This document shows, one piece after another, positions 39,749 to 51,694 of a DNA stretch of 64,000 nucleotides. Below the pieces are notes generated by a model. The model did not search any database. It was not told the DNA's origin and worked only from the letters and a program-made list of their open reading frames with translations. This stretch comes from Ewingella americana (lineage in GTDB: Bacteria > Pseudomonadota > Gammaproteobacteria > Enterobacterales > Enterobacteriaceae): contig NZ_RCZD01000002.1 in the NCBI RefSeq assembly GCF_006438725.1, positions 435,294 to 499,293 of the forward strand. The letters run 5' to 3'. Every line of letters begins with the position of its first letter. The first letter of the stretch is position 1. Position numbers and translations under genes: made by a program.

Positions 39749-40230
39749 TGCGCATACTCATTCTGCTGGCCATCGGCCTGTTAGCGGCGTGCAGTTCTGG
39801 AGAGTCAGAAAATCAGCAGGCTATTAAACAAGTGGCCGATTTTTATGAATTTTATTTGCCAACTTTTGCTGGTGATCCGCCTTCAAATGATTCGGTGCAG
39901 ATGCGGTGCTATGTATCTGCTGAAACACTCAGACAATTTGCAGTGATCGACAAAATCCCGGAACAAGAAATTCTTGGTTCTGATTACTTCACGTATACGC
40001 AAGATTACGATCAGGCGTGGATACCAGCGTTAAAAGTTGGGCCTGCACATGATCTAATGGGCGGTAAAGTCGTAGATGTTTCATTAGGTATAGAAGAAGG
40101 GAAGCATAAGCAACTTGAGGCTTATGTGAGGAAAGAAGCTGGGGCCTGGAAGATATACCGCGTTCGCGATATTTCGAATAACTATGAGGCTCCAATTTTC
40201 GATGCGGGTCGGATTAAGCGCGGTTGGTGA
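39748..40230 (+). CDS. Lipoprotein, probable immunity protein (DUF3828-like)
   Basis: 160 residues. Signal peptide with lipobox LLAAC; Cys15 would be lipidated and the serine after it favours outer-membrane sorting. The body (QAIKQVADFYEFYLPTF ... VDVSLGIEEGKHKQLEAYVRKEAGAWKIYRVRDI) looks like the DUF3828/NTF2-like lipoproteins. The ATG overlaps the amidase stop (TGATG), so they are co-translated. A periplasmic lipoprotein paired with a cell-wall amidase is the usual form of an immunity protein; not proven. Confidence 0.6.
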   Translation: MRILILLAIGLLAACSSGESENQQAIKQVADFYEFYLPTFAGDPPSNDSVQMRCYVSAETLRQFAVIDKIPEQEILGSDYFTYTQDYDQAWIPALKVGPAHDLMGGKVVDVSLGIEEGKHKQLEAYVRKEAGAWKIYRVRDISNNYEAPIFDAGRIKRGW

Positions 40231-40586
40231 TTTAACTTTGCGGCGTAAATGGGGCTCAAATAATATTTATTCGAACTCCATATTGATTGTGCCCCCTGGA
40301 CACCAAGCTCAATATCAAACTTTGCTATGTACCACTCCTGATCTTCCGTGTCGCCAAAGCCTTGCGTTGCTACCAGGCACTGGACGGTTAGTGTCATGAG
40401 CTCAGGTAAAGTAATCAACGTAACGCTCATCCCCTTTAATTTCTTTTTGCTGCTTGTCGTAAAGCTACCTGCTATTTCTTGCGCATGGGCTAAGTTATCT
40501 TCGGGCCAGTACGCAGGTAGCTTTCTTTTCGTACTTTGATCTACGGGGTTGATCGATGTGTGCCGGAATGATTTTAGCCGCCGCAC
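40182..40586 (-). pseudogene. Remnant resembling the C-terminus of phage late control protein D
   Basis: Reverse-strand frame of about 134 codons, starting with GTG and lacking a ribosome-binding site; the frame stays open for nine more codons upstream. The pattern, an RxxRHT start, then a basic stretch, KGMSVTLITLPELMTLTVQ, and WYIAKFDIELG, loosely follows the end of P2-type gpD (tail hub/VgrG-like). If right, it is a 5'-truncated tail gene left by a phage or tail-like element. Similarity is weak by eye; it may be a chance frame. Confidence 0.3.
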
Positions 40587-41163
<577 letters not shown>

Positions 41164-41185
41164 CTTAACAACGTGATGTAACGGA

Positions 41186-41566
41186 TCAACTCTCTATGAT
41201 GACCGTCGCGCACGCATAACGCCGTTCGTCGGCCAGCGTAACGTGTACCGCTTTGACCCCTAACTCTGCCGCCATTTCCGCTGCACGGTCGTGAAATATC
41301 AACCCCGGTTTCCCCAGCAGATCGTTGACCACTTCAAATTGTTCAAACGCCAGACCGTTGCGAATCCCGGTTCCCAACGCCTTGGCCGCAGCCTCTTTTA
41401 CCGCAAAGCGCTTGGCCAGAAAACGCACCGGTTGCTGATGGTTCTGATAAAGCAGCCACTCGTTGTCACAGAGAATGCGCTTCGCCAAACGGTCACCGCT
41501 GCGCTCAACCACGGCTTCGATACGGGTGATCTCTACAATGTCAGTGCCAAGCCCGAGGATAGCCAT
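41186..41566 (-). CDS. acpS: Holo-[acyl-carrier-protein] synthase
   Basis: 126 residues. Signature [13 protein letters not shown] at the N-terminus with the metal-binding Asp, and [14 protein letters not shown] in the middle. Transfers 4'-phosphopantetheine from CoA to apo-ACP. Overlaps pdxJ by one base, as in the conserved rnc-era-recO-pdxJ-acpS order. Confidence 0.96.
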   Translation of the reverse strand: MAILGLGTDIVEITRIEAVVERSGDRLAKRILCDNEWLLYQNHQQPVRFLAKRFAVKEAAAKALGTGIRNGLAFEQFEVVNDLLGKPGLIFHDRAAEMAAELGVKAVHVTLADERRYACATVIIES

Positions 41567-42297
41567 TACCGGCGTGCTTCACGCATCAGCACTTTCATTT
41601 CGCGCACCGCACCTGACAGACCATCCATCACTGCCTGGCCGATGATAGCGTGGCCGATGTTCAATTCATGCATTTCCGGTAACGCGGCAATTGGCTGCAC
41701 ATTGTGATAGGTCAGGCCATGACCGGCGTTCACCTTTAGCCCCTTGCCCGCAGCATAAGCGGCTGCCTGTTTAATGCGCTCGAGTTCAGCACGGCGTTCA
41801 AGATCATTTTTCGCATCGGCATAGGCACCGGTGTGGATCTCAATGTAGGGTGCGCCGACAGCGACAGCTGCGTCGATCTGGCGCAGGTCAGCATCGATAA
41901 ACAACGACACCAAGATGCCAGCTTCGGTTAAACGGGAGACGGCCACGGTCATTTTTTCTATCTGACCGGCAACATCCAGACCGCCTTCCGTGGTCACCTC
42001 TTCGCGTTTTTCAGGCACCAGACAGCAAAAATGTGGTTCGATTTCGCAGGCAATCCCCACCATTTCGTCGGTCACAGCCATCTCAAGATTCATGCGGGTC
42101 TGGATGGTCTGACGTAGCAAACGTACGTCGCGGTCGGTAATATGCCGGCGATCTTCACGCAGGTGCACGGTAATACCGTCAGCACCAGCCTGCTCGGCAA
42201 TAAACGCAGCCTGAACCGGATCCGGGTAAGCCGTACCGCGCGCATTACGCAGTGTTGCGATGTGATCGATGTTAACGCCCAGCAGCAATTCAGCCAT
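41566..42297 (-). CDS. pdxJ: Pyridoxine 5'-phosphate synthase
   Basis: 243 residues, TIM barrel: [18 protein letters not shown] with the active-site His, [33 protein letters not shown], and [12 protein letters not shown]. Condenses 3-amino-2-oxopropyl phosphate with deoxyxylulose 5-phosphate to pyridoxine phosphate. Translationally coupled to acpS. Confidence 0.97.
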   Translation of the reverse strand: MAELLLGVNIDHIATLRNARGTAYPDPVQAAFIAEQAGADGITVHLREDRRHITDRDVRLLRQTIQTRMNLEMAVTDEMVGIACEIEPHFCCLVPEKREEVTTEGGLDVAGQIEKMTVAVSRLTEAGILVSLFIDADLRQIDAAVAVGAPYIEIHTGAYADAKNDLERRAELERIKQAAAYAAGKGLKVNAGHGLTYHNVQPIAALPEMHELNIGHAIIGQAVMDGLSGAVREMKVLMREARR

Positions 42298-42401
42298 AAC
42301 AGCTCCAGATTTTAGAATGGGTTGATTTAAGGATGGATCAAAAAAAGCGATTCCCGCAGTTTACACCTTACAGCGCACTGGGGTGTAGCCCGCAGGATAA
42401 A

Positions 42402-43139
42402 TTAGCTGGCAGAATTGCCAGAAGAGGTGTCAGGCTTTTTAACGAAAAATTGACGAAAGAGTTCACGGCTTTTCAGTGGTTTACCACCCAAATACGGCTT
42501 CAGCGCCATACGGGTAAAACGCTTGGCTGCGCGCAGGGTCAGCGCATCGGGGAACTCCCGGTTGGCCAATGCCTTGAGGTCCCGCCCGGTGAAGCTGGTG
42601 TTATCGATAACCAGACTGGCAATAAAGCCTTTTTCTTCACGATAGCGGTACGTCATGGTGTCGCTCACTTCTTCCCCGCTGCCTGCACAATGCAGGAAAT
42701 CGACCCCATAGCCGAGATGACTGAGCAAAGCCAGTTCGAACTGGCGCAGAGGCTGCTCAGGCGAACCGCTGGCACCAGCCAGATTCTGCAAACAGTTGAG
42801 GTAATCGAAAAACAGAGAAGAGTAGTTGGTCTCCTGCTCAAGCACACGAGAAACCAGCTCGTTGACGTAAAGGCCGCTGTAAAGCATCGAACCCGTTAGT
42901 GGTAATGCGAGGGAAACTGGCTCGGCGTTACGTAGGGTTTTCACTTCCCCTCGCCCGCTCCAGCGCACCAATAAAGGCGTAAAAGGCTGCAAGCAGCCTT
43001 TTAAATTTGACCGACGACCGCGCGCACCTTTTGCAAGAATGCGCACCCGCCCTTGTCCTTCAGTGAACAGATCCAGCATTAAACTGGTTTCACTGTAAGG
43101 TCGCCCATGCAAAACAAATGCGCGTTGCCAGCCTTCCAT
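42402..43139 (-). CDS. recO: DNA repair protein RecO
   Basis: 245 residues, starting [25 protein letters not shown], the conserved RecO OB-fold, with EKGFIAS and the C-terminal [27 protein letters not shown]. RecO loads RecA on SSB-coated gaps with RecR. 11 bp downstream of era in the same operon. Confidence 0.95.
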   Translation of the reverse strand: MEGWQRAFVLHGRPYSETSLMLDLFTEGQGRVRILAKGARGRRSNLKGCLQPFTPLLVRWSGRGEVKTLRNAEPVSLALPLTGSMLYSGLYVNELVSRVLEQETNYSSLFFDYLNCLQNLAGASGSPEQPLRQFELALLSHLGYGVDFLHCAGSGEEVSDTMTYRYREEKGFIASLVIDNTSFTGRDLKALANREFPDALTLRAAKRFTRMALKPYLGGKPLKSRELFRQFFVKKPDTSSGNSAS

Positions 43140-43150
43140 AGGCGCGGACC

Positions 43151-44736
<1,586 letters not shown>

Positions 44737-44830
44737 TTACCAATAGATCAAGAATGCGTCAAAAACTTCAGCATACGGAACAGGCCTGCTTCGCCTAAAG
44801 CAAATCCAAAGCTGTTTCGTTTGCAGTGGC

Positions 44831-44876
44831 CCCCTCTGTTGTTCTTTCTTTCTAATAAAAGAGAACAAATCAGGGG
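44831..44876 (-). promoter_or_regulatory. rncO-like RNA hairpin upstream of rnc
   Basis: Arms CCCCTCTGTTGTTCTTT and AGAGAACAAATCAGGGG pair over 17 positions with a short internal mismatch, about 100 bp before the rnc start in the transcribed leader between lepB and rnc. E. coli rnc mRNA is cleaved by RNase III in such a stem (rncO), which limits its own expression. Confidence 0.6.
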
Positions 44877-44951
44877 AGCCAACTTTTATCGCTCGAAAGG
44901 GTATTCTACAACGTGTGGAAATATAATGCTGCGGAAATAGCCGGCATTAAA

Positions 44952-45929
44952 TTAATGAATTCCACCGATACGGCTCAGGCGGACGCCCGTTGGCCACTCA
45001 CCTTCCTGCTTTTTAAAACTCATCCAAATAGCGGATGCGCGGCCGACCAGATTTTTCTCCGGTACAAAGCCCCAATAACGGCTGTCAGCGCTGTTATCAC
45101 GGTTGTCGCCCATCATGAAGTAATGGCCGGCCGGAACAACCCAGGTGCCCATAGGCTGACCCGGTTGCTGATAGTAAGCACCAAGCTGATCGCGTGCGCC
45201 GGGAACGGTCAGGATAGGATGCATCACGTTGCCCAGTGTTTCCTGACGTTCAAGCAAACGAATGCCATCTTGCGGCACGTTCGCCGAAGGGGGAATTTCA
45301 AAGAAGCCGCTGCTCGTTTCGCTGCCAGAAGACTGACCAAAAGTCTGCACGAAGTCACTCGCATGACCGGTACTGTAAGTTACCGCCAGCGCGGTACTGC
45401 AATTCTGACCACTGTTACAAGCTGGCTGAATAGTGACTTCCTTATTGAACGGATCATAAGTCACTCGGTCACCCGGCAAGCCGACTAAACGTTTGATGTA
45501 ATCCAGACTTGGATCCAGCGGATATTTAAACACCACTACATCGCCGCGTTTAGGTTCACCGGTTGGAATAAGCTTGGTTTGCGTGATGGGGTCTTTCAGG
45601 CCGTAGGCATATTTCTCAACCACAATAAAATCGCCAACCAACAGCGTTGGCATCATAGAACCGGATGGGATCTGGAAGGGTTCGTAAATAAATGAACGCA
45701 CCACGAAGACCACCAGCAATACCGGAAAAACAGAAGCACAAGTTTCCACCCAGCCTGGCTGTTTAGCCGCTTTGCTCAACGCTTTTTCATCCACTGTACC
45801 GGCAGTTTCAACTTTGAGTCTGGCAATTTTCGCCCGGCGAGCCGGAGCGAGCTTGAAACGATCAAGACACCAGATGATCCCGGACACCAGCGTTGCAACC
45901 GCCAGGATCAAGGCAAACATGTTAGCCAT
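44952..45929 (-). CDS. lepB: Signal peptidase I
   Basis: 325 residues with two N-terminal transmembrane segments. Catalytic Ser in PSGSMMPTLLVGDF and catalytic Lys in YIKRLVGLPGDRVTYD, plus the GDNRDNSADSRYWGFVP box. Cleaves signal peptides on the periplasmic side. Lies between lepA and rnc as in E. coli. Confidence 0.97.
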   Translation of the reverse strand: MANMFALILAVATLVSGIIWCLDRFKLAPARRAKIARLKVETAGTVDEKALSKAAKQPGWVETCASVFPVLLVVFVVRSFIYEPFQIPSGSMMPTLLVGDFIVVEKYAYGLKDPITQTKLIPTGEPKRGDVVVFKYPLDPSLDYIKRLVGLPGDRVTYDPFNKEVTIQPACNSGQNCSTALAVTYSTGHASDFVQTFGQSSGSETSSGFFEIPPSANVPQDGIRLLERQETLGNVMHPILTVPGARDQLGAYYQQPGQPMGTWVVPAGHYFMMGDNRDNSADSRYWGFVPEKNLVGRASAIWMSFKKQEGEWPTGVRLSRIGGIH

Positions 45930-45955
45930 GCATACTCCTAAGACTTAATGAGAAC

Positions 45956-47755
45956 TTATTTGCTGTCTTTACCAACATGAAGAATAGCCAGGAACGCTTC
46001 TTGTGGTAACTCAACGTTACCAACCTGTTTCATGCGTTTCTTACCATCTTTCTGTTTCTGCAGCAGTTTCTTCTTACGACTCACGTCGCCACCGTAACAT
46101 TTCGCCAATACGTTTTTACGTAATTGCTTAACGGTTGCACGCGCGATGATATGGGCACCAATAGCTGCCTGAATCGCGATATCAAATTGCTGGCGCGGGA
46201 TAAGTTCCTGCATCTTTTCAACCAACTGACGACCACGGAACTGAGAGTTACCGCGGTGCGTGATCAGCGCCAGCGCATCAACCCGCTCGCCGTTGATCAG
46301 AACATCAACACGCACCATGTCTGAAGTCTGGAAACGTTTAAAATTGTAGTCCAGCGAGGCGTAACCACGGGAGGTGGATTTCAGACGGTCAAAGAAGTCC
46401 AGCACCACTTCGGCCATTGGGATTTCATAGGTCAGCGCAACCTGGTTACCGTGGTAAACCATGTTAGTCTGCATGCCACGTTTCTCAATGCACAAGGTGA
46501 TCACGCTGCCCAGATATTCCTGGGGCATCAGCATGTGACATTCAGCGATGGGCTCACGCAGCTCTTCGATGTTATTCAGCGCTGGCAGCTTAGACGGGCT
46601 ATCAACGTAAATGGTCTCTTTACTGGTAGTTTCAACTTCATACACAACCGTCGGTGCGGTGGTGATCAGATCCAGATCGTATTCACGCTCCAGACGCTCC
46701 TGAATGATCTCCATGTGCAATAAGCCCAGGAAGCCACAGCGGAAGCCAAAGCCCAACGCAGTAGAGCTTTCTGGTTCATAGAACAGAGAAGCATCATTCA
46801 GGCTGAGTTTGCCGAGTGCATCTCGGAAGTTTTCGTAATCGTCAGAGCTGACCGGGAACAGGCCCGCATAAACCTGAGGTTTTACTTTCTTAAAACCAGG
46901 CAACGGTTTGTCCGCAGGATTACGGGACAAGGTCAGGGTATCGCCCACTGGCGCGCCCATAATTTCTTTGATAGCACAAACCAGCCAGCCAACTTCCCCG
47001 CAACCCAACACATCACGGTCGACGCGTTTTGGCGTGAAGATACCCAGACGATCTGCGTTGTATACCTGACCAGTACTCATCACTTTAATTTTGTCGCCCT
47101 TTCTCATGGTGCCGTTTTTAATACGGACCAAAGAAACCACGCCAAGGTAGTTATCGAACCATGAGTCGATGATCAGCGCCTGCAAAGGAGCTTCAGGATC
47201 ACCTTCTGGCGGCGGAATATCGCGCACCAAACGTTCCAGAATGTCTGGCACACCCACGCCGGTTTTGGCAGAGCAGCGCACGGCGTCCGTGGCATCAATA
47301 CCGACGATATCTTCGATTTCCTGTGCTACGCGATCGGGATCCGCCGCTGGCAGGTCAATCTTATTCAAGACCGGCACGACTTCGAGATTCATTTCCATCG
47401 CGGTGTAACAGTTCGCCAGCGTCTGGGCTTCTACGCCCTGCCCGGCATCAACCACCAGCAATGCGCCTTCACAAGCAGCGAGGGAGCGCGAAACTTCATA
47501 AGAGAAGTCGACATGGCCAGGGGTATCAATGAAGTTCAGGTGGTAAATCTCACCATCTTTTGCTTTGTAGTCCAGCGTCACGCTCTGGGCTTTGATGGTA
47601 ATACCACGCTCACGCTCTAGGTCCATGGAGTCAAGAACCTGGGCTTCCATTTCACGATCGGACAAGCCACCGCAGATTTGAATAATACGGTCGGACAGCG
47701 TCGACTTACCGTGGTCAATGTGGGCGATGATGGAAAAGTTTCTTATGTTCTTCAT
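45956..47755 (-). CDS. lepA: Elongation factor 4
   Basis: 599 residues, the normal length. G1 [10 protein letters not shown]3 DTPGHVD, G4 NKID, and the LepA-specific C-terminal domain with the basic [27 protein letters not shown] tail. Ribosome-associated GTPase affecting initiation and back-translocation. First gene of the reverse-strand operon down to acpS. Confidence 0.98.
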   Translation of the reverse strand: MKNIRNFSIIAHIDHGKSTLSDRIIQICGGLSDREMEAQVLDSMDLERERGITIKAQSVTLDYKAKDGEIYHLNFIDTPGHVDFSYEVSRSLAACEGALLVVDAGQGVEAQTLANCYTAMEMNLEVVPVLNKIDLPAADPDRVAQEIEDIVGIDATDAVRCSAKTGVGVPDILERLVRDIPPPEGDPEAPLQALIIDSWFDNYLGVVSLVRIKNGTMRKGDKIKVMSTGQVYNADRLGIFTPKRVDRDVLGCGEVGWLVCAIKEIMGAPVGDTLTLSRNPADKPLPGFKKVKPQVYAGLFPVSSDDYENFRDALGKLSLNDASLFYEPESSTALGFGFRCGFLGLLHMEIIQERLEREYDLDLITTAPTVVYEVETTSKETIYVDSPSKLPALNNIEELREPIAECHMLMPQEYLGSVITLCIEKRGMQTNMVYHGNQVALTYEIPMAEVVLDFFDRLKSTSRGYASLDYNFKRFQTSDMVRVDVLINGERVDALALITHRGNSQFRGRQLVEKMQELIPRQQFDIAIQAAIGAHIIARATVKQLRKNVLAKCYGGDVSRKKKLLQKQKDGKKRMKQVGNVELPQEAFLAILHVGKDSK

Positions 47756-48148
47756 TATAAAGATTTTCTACCTTGGTATTTCTGAATCATTCGCCATAAC
47801 AACACAGCGACGGTTTGTAGGTTGGCTGTCTTTCGCCTGAGTCGCAGCATTCTACATGTGAGGGCCGTGAAAACCTAGTCTCCCCGCCACCTAACTGAGG
47901 ATTATGCCTATCTTCTCGTTACACCCTGCAGCAGCAAATGCAATAAGTTGTAAGCAAGTCTGCATCATTGAAATCCCCCGCCGATGCCAGAACCGATGAG
48001 TCGCTGGATTTTAGGAAAATGCTCATTTACTCAACAACAAAAAAAGCTTTAAATGACTGTTATAAAAGCATTTATCTTCAGTCCATTTCAGTTCCTTTGA
48101 TTCCCTGTTTTGTCTTACTTTTCTCAATCCGGTCACAAGGTTAGCATC
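47756..48148. other. Intergenic region between lepA and the hypothetical membrane protein
   Basis: About 390 bp holding the lepA promoter side and the start region of the divergent unknown gene. No operator or RNA structure was recognised. Confidence 0.4.
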
Positions 48149-48970
48149 ATGATCAATGAAGGACGGCTGCTCAGTCAGCATGGCTTTGCCAGAGCCAACT
48201 CGTGGATCACTATGGTATTTGCCACGCTGTTAATCGTGGGAGGGGCAGTACAGTTCGTTTTCCTTCTTGCTTTTGGAAGAACGGGAAGCGGCGGCCTGCA
48301 CATTATTACGACATCGGCTATTTTCAGCATCGGCTTAGGCACCCTTTTATTTTTTATCAGGCACTACATCAAACCTAAACAAATTTACCAATTACACGAA
48401 AATGGAATATCGGTGATTAATGAAAGGGATCAAAAACATCGTTTTGTCCCTTTTGACACAATAACCGAGATATACCGTTACAGAACTGGTAAATATAGCC
48501 GGAAAATATTAAATACGATGGTGTTTCGTGAAGGAAAGGATAAATCCTGGCACAAGATAACCCCGAACATCACGCATTCCGAAAGACTGATTGAAGTGAT
48601 AAAGAATGAACAATTGATGTCACGTGGCCCACAGTCGCTGACTATTCTGGCTAACGATGGCAGTGTTTCCTTCACTTATCTGGCTGAATCAAAGTATAAA
48701 TTTCAGCACATCTTCAGTCGTAACCTGCTGATGCTAAATGAGAAAAAACTAAGACTTAGTGCAAGACTTATTACATCAGATGATGGGCTTTGCGTACAGG
48801 TCGAGGATATACACTATATTAGCGGGGGTTGTAACAGTCAGAGGGTTCGTCTACTCGATGCTCACGGGCGGATTCTTTTTTCCATACTTTATACATCACT
48901 GTTCAGCGCCGATCTTTTCATCGCACTTATTGAACATATGATTCAAAACAGGATTCCGATCAGGGATTAG
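48149..48970 (+). CDS. Hypothetical membrane protein
   Basis: 273 residues from the ATG at 48149, which has AAGG nearby; an in-frame ATG 39 bp upstream is possible. Two hydrophobic segments near the N-terminus (WITMVFATLLIVGGAVQFVFLLAF; TSAIFSIGLGTLLFFI) are followed by a soluble, beta-rich domain of about 190 residues (QLHENGISVINERDQKHRFVPFDTI ...), possibly PH-like. The family is not recognised. AT-richer than its neighbours and inserted between two conserved operons. Confidence 0.7.
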   Translation: MINEGRLLSQHGFARANSWITMVFATLLIVGGAVQFVFLLAFGRTGSGGLHIITTSAIFSIGLGTLLFFIRHYIKPKQIYQLHENGISVINERDQKHRFVPFDTITEIYRYRTGKYSRKILNTMVFREGKDKSWHKITPNITHSERLIEVIKNEQLMSRGPQSLTILANDGSVSFTYLAESKYKFQHIFSRNLLMLNEKKLRLSARLITSDDGLCVQVEDIHYISGGCNSQRVRLLDAHGRILFSILYTSLFSADLFIALIEHMIQNRIPIRD

Positions 48971-48990
48971 AATGACCACGCAATCGATCA

Positions 48991-49470
48991 TCAGGAAGGA
49001 AGCTGAGTATTTTTGGGTTGAAATCGAAAGGCATCAGGGGGTAAACCGATTTGTAATATAACCGGCTGATACCCCGCCTGATCTTCCAGCTTCGACGCGA
49101 GCGCGCGCGCAATAACAAAACCCACTGCGCCCCCGGTAACCGCCCCAATCACTGAGTAGAGATCTCCCTGCGTCAACCATTGCAGTAACCCTCCCCCAAA
49201 AATAACGCCCAGCAACGGGGTCATATACACGAGAAAGGCGGAACGAAGTAAGCTGCCTTCCGTAATGCCAAGTTCAACTTTTTGACCAGGCTGAAGAGGC
49301 TCGGCAATATTGACCTGAAGATTATGTTCAGTCTGTGGACCAAGCTCGTTGAGAACCCGTGCTCCGCAGCCAGATCGCGAATGGCAGCTGCTGCAACCTG
49401 CTTGCGTTTCACAACGCAACGTAGCAATACCGTCCTGCCACGAAATCACAGTGGCCCATTCTTTCATCAT
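48991..49470 (-). CDS. rseC: SoxR-reducing system / sigma-E modulator protein RseC
   Basis: 159 residues. N-terminal cysteine cluster CETQAGCSSCHSRSGCGARVL, then two transmembrane segments (AFLVYMTPLLGVIFGGGLL; YSVIGAVTGGAVGFVIARAL). RseC is an inner-membrane protein of the rpoE operon, linked to the Rsx system that reduces SoxR. Last gene of the leftward rpoE-rseABC operon. Confidence 0.94.
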   Translation of the reverse strand: MMKEWATVISWQDGIATLRCETQAGCSSCHSRSGCGARVLNELGPQTEHNLQVNIAEPLQPGQKVELGITEGSLLRSAFLVYMTPLLGVIFGGGLLQWLTQGDLYSVIGAVTGGAVGFVIARALASKLEDQAGYQPVILQIGLPPDAFRFQPKNTQLPS

Positions 49471-49487
49471 GTTAATAACCTGACCTT

Positions 49488-50438
49488 TTATTGCGCAGCA
49501 AACACAATGCTGTCAGCAATTCTCTTGGCAGTTGCAGGGGGTAACTCACCTACAACGGTAATTTCATTGGCGTCACGGATCTCTGTTTGCACTGTACGAC
49601 GTCCCTGCCTGACCAACTGTTCAGCAGGCGCACTGGTTGTCGTATTCACGTTGACCGAGAAACTAAAAAGCCCGTCGGAGTAAAGACGTGATTCTATCGC
49701 GACCGGCATATTTGGCAAGTTTCTGCGGCTGCTAGCGACTTCAGTCACGCCATCCGGTAACCATTTGGGCTGCCAGGAAAACTGAGCTTTGTCACCGGCT
49801 GGCACAGCAAGCACTGGCGGCAGTGTCGCTTTCTCTAACGTCGTGAGTGATTCTTTAACCGCTGCATCAGCAACAAAAGAGATGATCCTGAATTGTTCCA
49901 GCGTCTCACCATCGCGGTCAAGGAGATCAACGCGCAACGGCAGCCTGGTGGTTTCATCAATCCAGATCACGTAACTAAACCGGGTACCATCACGAGAGAC
50001 AACACGAATAACCTGGCTAAGACGGTCAACCGCACGTGCCCTGCCCACCGGGATGAAATCATAATATTTTGTCAAACGACTGAAATCACTGAAAACAATC
50101 GCAGGCAAAGAATCAACAATGTGGTCACCATCAAGCGTGAAAGGCTGTAAGCCAGTTTCAAAATAGCTGATGTCTTTACCACGTTGAACGATTTCACGTC
50201 GGGGTCCGTCCATGAGGACTAACTGCGCGAGAGGCAAATTATTGGAGATAGCATGACGATAGCGATAGGAATCAATCCCTTGCTTAGTAATGCTAATAAA
50301 TGAAATTTCATAATTTAATGACTGGCTCGCCTTACTCATTCCCTGCAATAACGCCTCGGGCGTTGGTACTGCCGAGGCGATTGCTGGAATATGCAGGCTG
50401 CCGGTCATTAAACAGACGGCAAACCAAAATTGCTTCAT
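49488..50438 (-). CDS. rseB: Sigma-E factor regulatory protein RseB
   Basis: 316 residues with a signal peptide (FWFAVCLMTGSLHIPAIASA). Periplasmic MucB/RseB domain that binds the periplasmic part of RseA and off-target lipoproteins or LPS intermediates, protecting RseA from DegS. Overlaps rseA by one base. Confidence 0.95.
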   Translation of the reverse strand: MKQFWFAVCLMTGSLHIPAIASAVPTPEALLQGMSKASQSLNYEISFISITKQGIDSYRYRHAISNNLPLAQLVLMDGPRREIVQRGKDISYFETGLQPFTLDGDHIVDSLPAIVFSDFSRLTKYYDFIPVGRARAVDRLSQVIRVVSRDGTRFSYVIWIDETTRLPLRVDLLDRDGETLEQFRIISFVADAAVKESLTTLEKATLPPVLAVPAGDKAQFSWQPKWLPDGVTEVASSRRNLPNMPVAIESRLYSDGLFSFSVNVNTTTSAPAEQLVRQGRRTVQTEIRDANEITVVGELPPATAKRIADSIVFAAQ

Positions 50439-51088
50439 TACTGCGTTTGCATTCCTAAAGACTGAGTTCCGGGTACCTGAACGCCGGCCTGTTGTGGCGT
50501 GGCCGATTCCAACTGGAGCTGATCAGAGTGCAATCTGCGCTGCAGTTCGTAATCCTGCAACATGGCATTAACGCGTTTGCGTTGTTCCTGCACATTCTGC
50601 TGTCCACTGATCGACGTACTGTCGCTGTTAGGCACACCAAAACTTACCGGCGACGCTTTACCCATCATCGGCAACGTATTGAACGCTGGCGTTTCAGGTG
50701 AAGCACCTGATGCATCTGGCTGGTTGTAATATTGCACACCGACGATCACTGCCAGTGAAACACAAGCCGCAACACCAACCTGAGTCAGTTGGCTTGCCCA
50801 TGGGCGCACTTTATGCCAGAACGGCATTTTTTGCCAGGTATGGGGCTGTGGCTGTGATTCTGGAACAGCGCCAGGAACCAAACGGGCAGGCTCATTAGCT
50901 AACGCAGCGGCTACACGATCTGCGATATCCAGATGCACAACATTTCCCATATCACCGCGCATACTATCGCGGATCAAGTGATAACTCTGCCAGCTTTGTT
51001 GAAGTGTTTTATCTTCCGACAGCGAACTCAGCAGTTCGGAATCTAAGACTTCACCATCCATTAGAGCGGAAAGCTTTTCTTTCTGCAT
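50438..51088 (-). CDS. rseA: Anti-sigma-E factor RseA
   Basis: 216 residues. N-terminal anti-sigma domain (KEKLSALMDGEVLDSELL), one transmembrane segment (QLTQVGVAACVSLAVIVGVQY) and a periplasmic region ending in an unstructured Q-rich tail. Holds sigma-E inactive until cleaved by DegS and RseP. 30 bp downstream of rpoE. Confidence 0.96.
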   Translation of the reverse strand: MQKEKLSALMDGEVLDSELLSSLSEDKTLQQSWQSYHLIRDSMRGDMGNVVHLDIADRVAAALANEPARLVPGAVPESQPQPHTWQKMPFWHKVRPWASQLTQVGVAACVSLAVIVGVQYYNQPDASGASPETPAFNTLPMMGKASPVSFGVPNSDSTSISGQQNVQEQRKRVNAMLQDYELQRRLHSDQLQLESATPQQAGVQVPGTQSLGMQTQ

Positions 51089-51118
51089 GCCTAAGTACCC
51101 TTCCTGTGTCCGCCATCG

Positions 51119-51694
51119 TTAACGCTGAATCAGCGGTTGAACTTTATTATCAATAGCTTCCCGGGCGCGGAAAATACGCGATCTCACCGTGCCCACGGGG
51201 CAATCCATGATGGCGGCTATCTCTTCATAGCTCAAGCCATCTAACTCCCTCAAGGTGATCGCCATACGGAGATCTTCAGGAAGTGCTTCAATCGTGCGGA
51301 AAACTATTTGCCGCAACTCTTCTGACAACATCAAATTCTCAGGGTTCGAAATTTCTTTCAATGCGCCGCCACTTTCGAAGTTTTCGGCATCACTGGCATC
51401 CACATCACTGGCCGGTGGGCGCCGTCCCTGAGCAACTAAATAATTTTTCGCTGTGTTGACCGCGATACGGTACAACCACGTGTAAAAAGCGCTGTCGCCA
51501 CGGAATGAATCCAGTGCGCGATAGGCTTTAATGAATGATTCCTGAACCACATCAGGCACATCGCCCTGCGGTACGTAGCGGGAAACCAGGCTCGCTACCT
51601 TATGCTGGTAACGAATAACCAGTAAATTGAACGATTTTTGATCACCCTTCTGGACCCGCTCAACCAGAATCTGATCGGCTAACTGCTCGCTCAT
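51119..51694 (-). CDS. rpoE: RNA polymerase sigma-E factor
   Basis: 191 residues from MSEQLADQILVERVQKGDQKSFN, as in E. coli. ECF sigma regions 2 (DVVQESFIKAYRALDSFRGDSAFYTWLYRIAVNTAKNYL) and 4 (LDGLSYEEIAAIMDCPVGTVRSRIFRAREAI). An in-frame 38-codon N-terminal extension is open upstream but is not the conserved start. Controls the envelope stress response. Its start codon overlaps the stop of a short upstream reading frame, RseD-like. Confidence 0.98.
   Translation of the reverse strand: MSEQLADQILVERVQKGDQKSFNLLVIRYQHKVASLVSRYVPQGDVPDVVQESFIKAYRALDSFRGDSAFYTWLYRIAVNTAKNYLVAQGRRPPASDVDASDAENFESGGALKEISNPENLMLSEELRQIVFRTIEALPEDLRMAITLRELDGLSYEEIAAIMDCPVGTVRSRIFRAREAIDNKVQPLIQR

Noticed and set aside
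44913-45488. 191-codon forward frame antisense to lepB
   Set aside because: Fully opposite a conserved gene, no own motifs; shadow frame.
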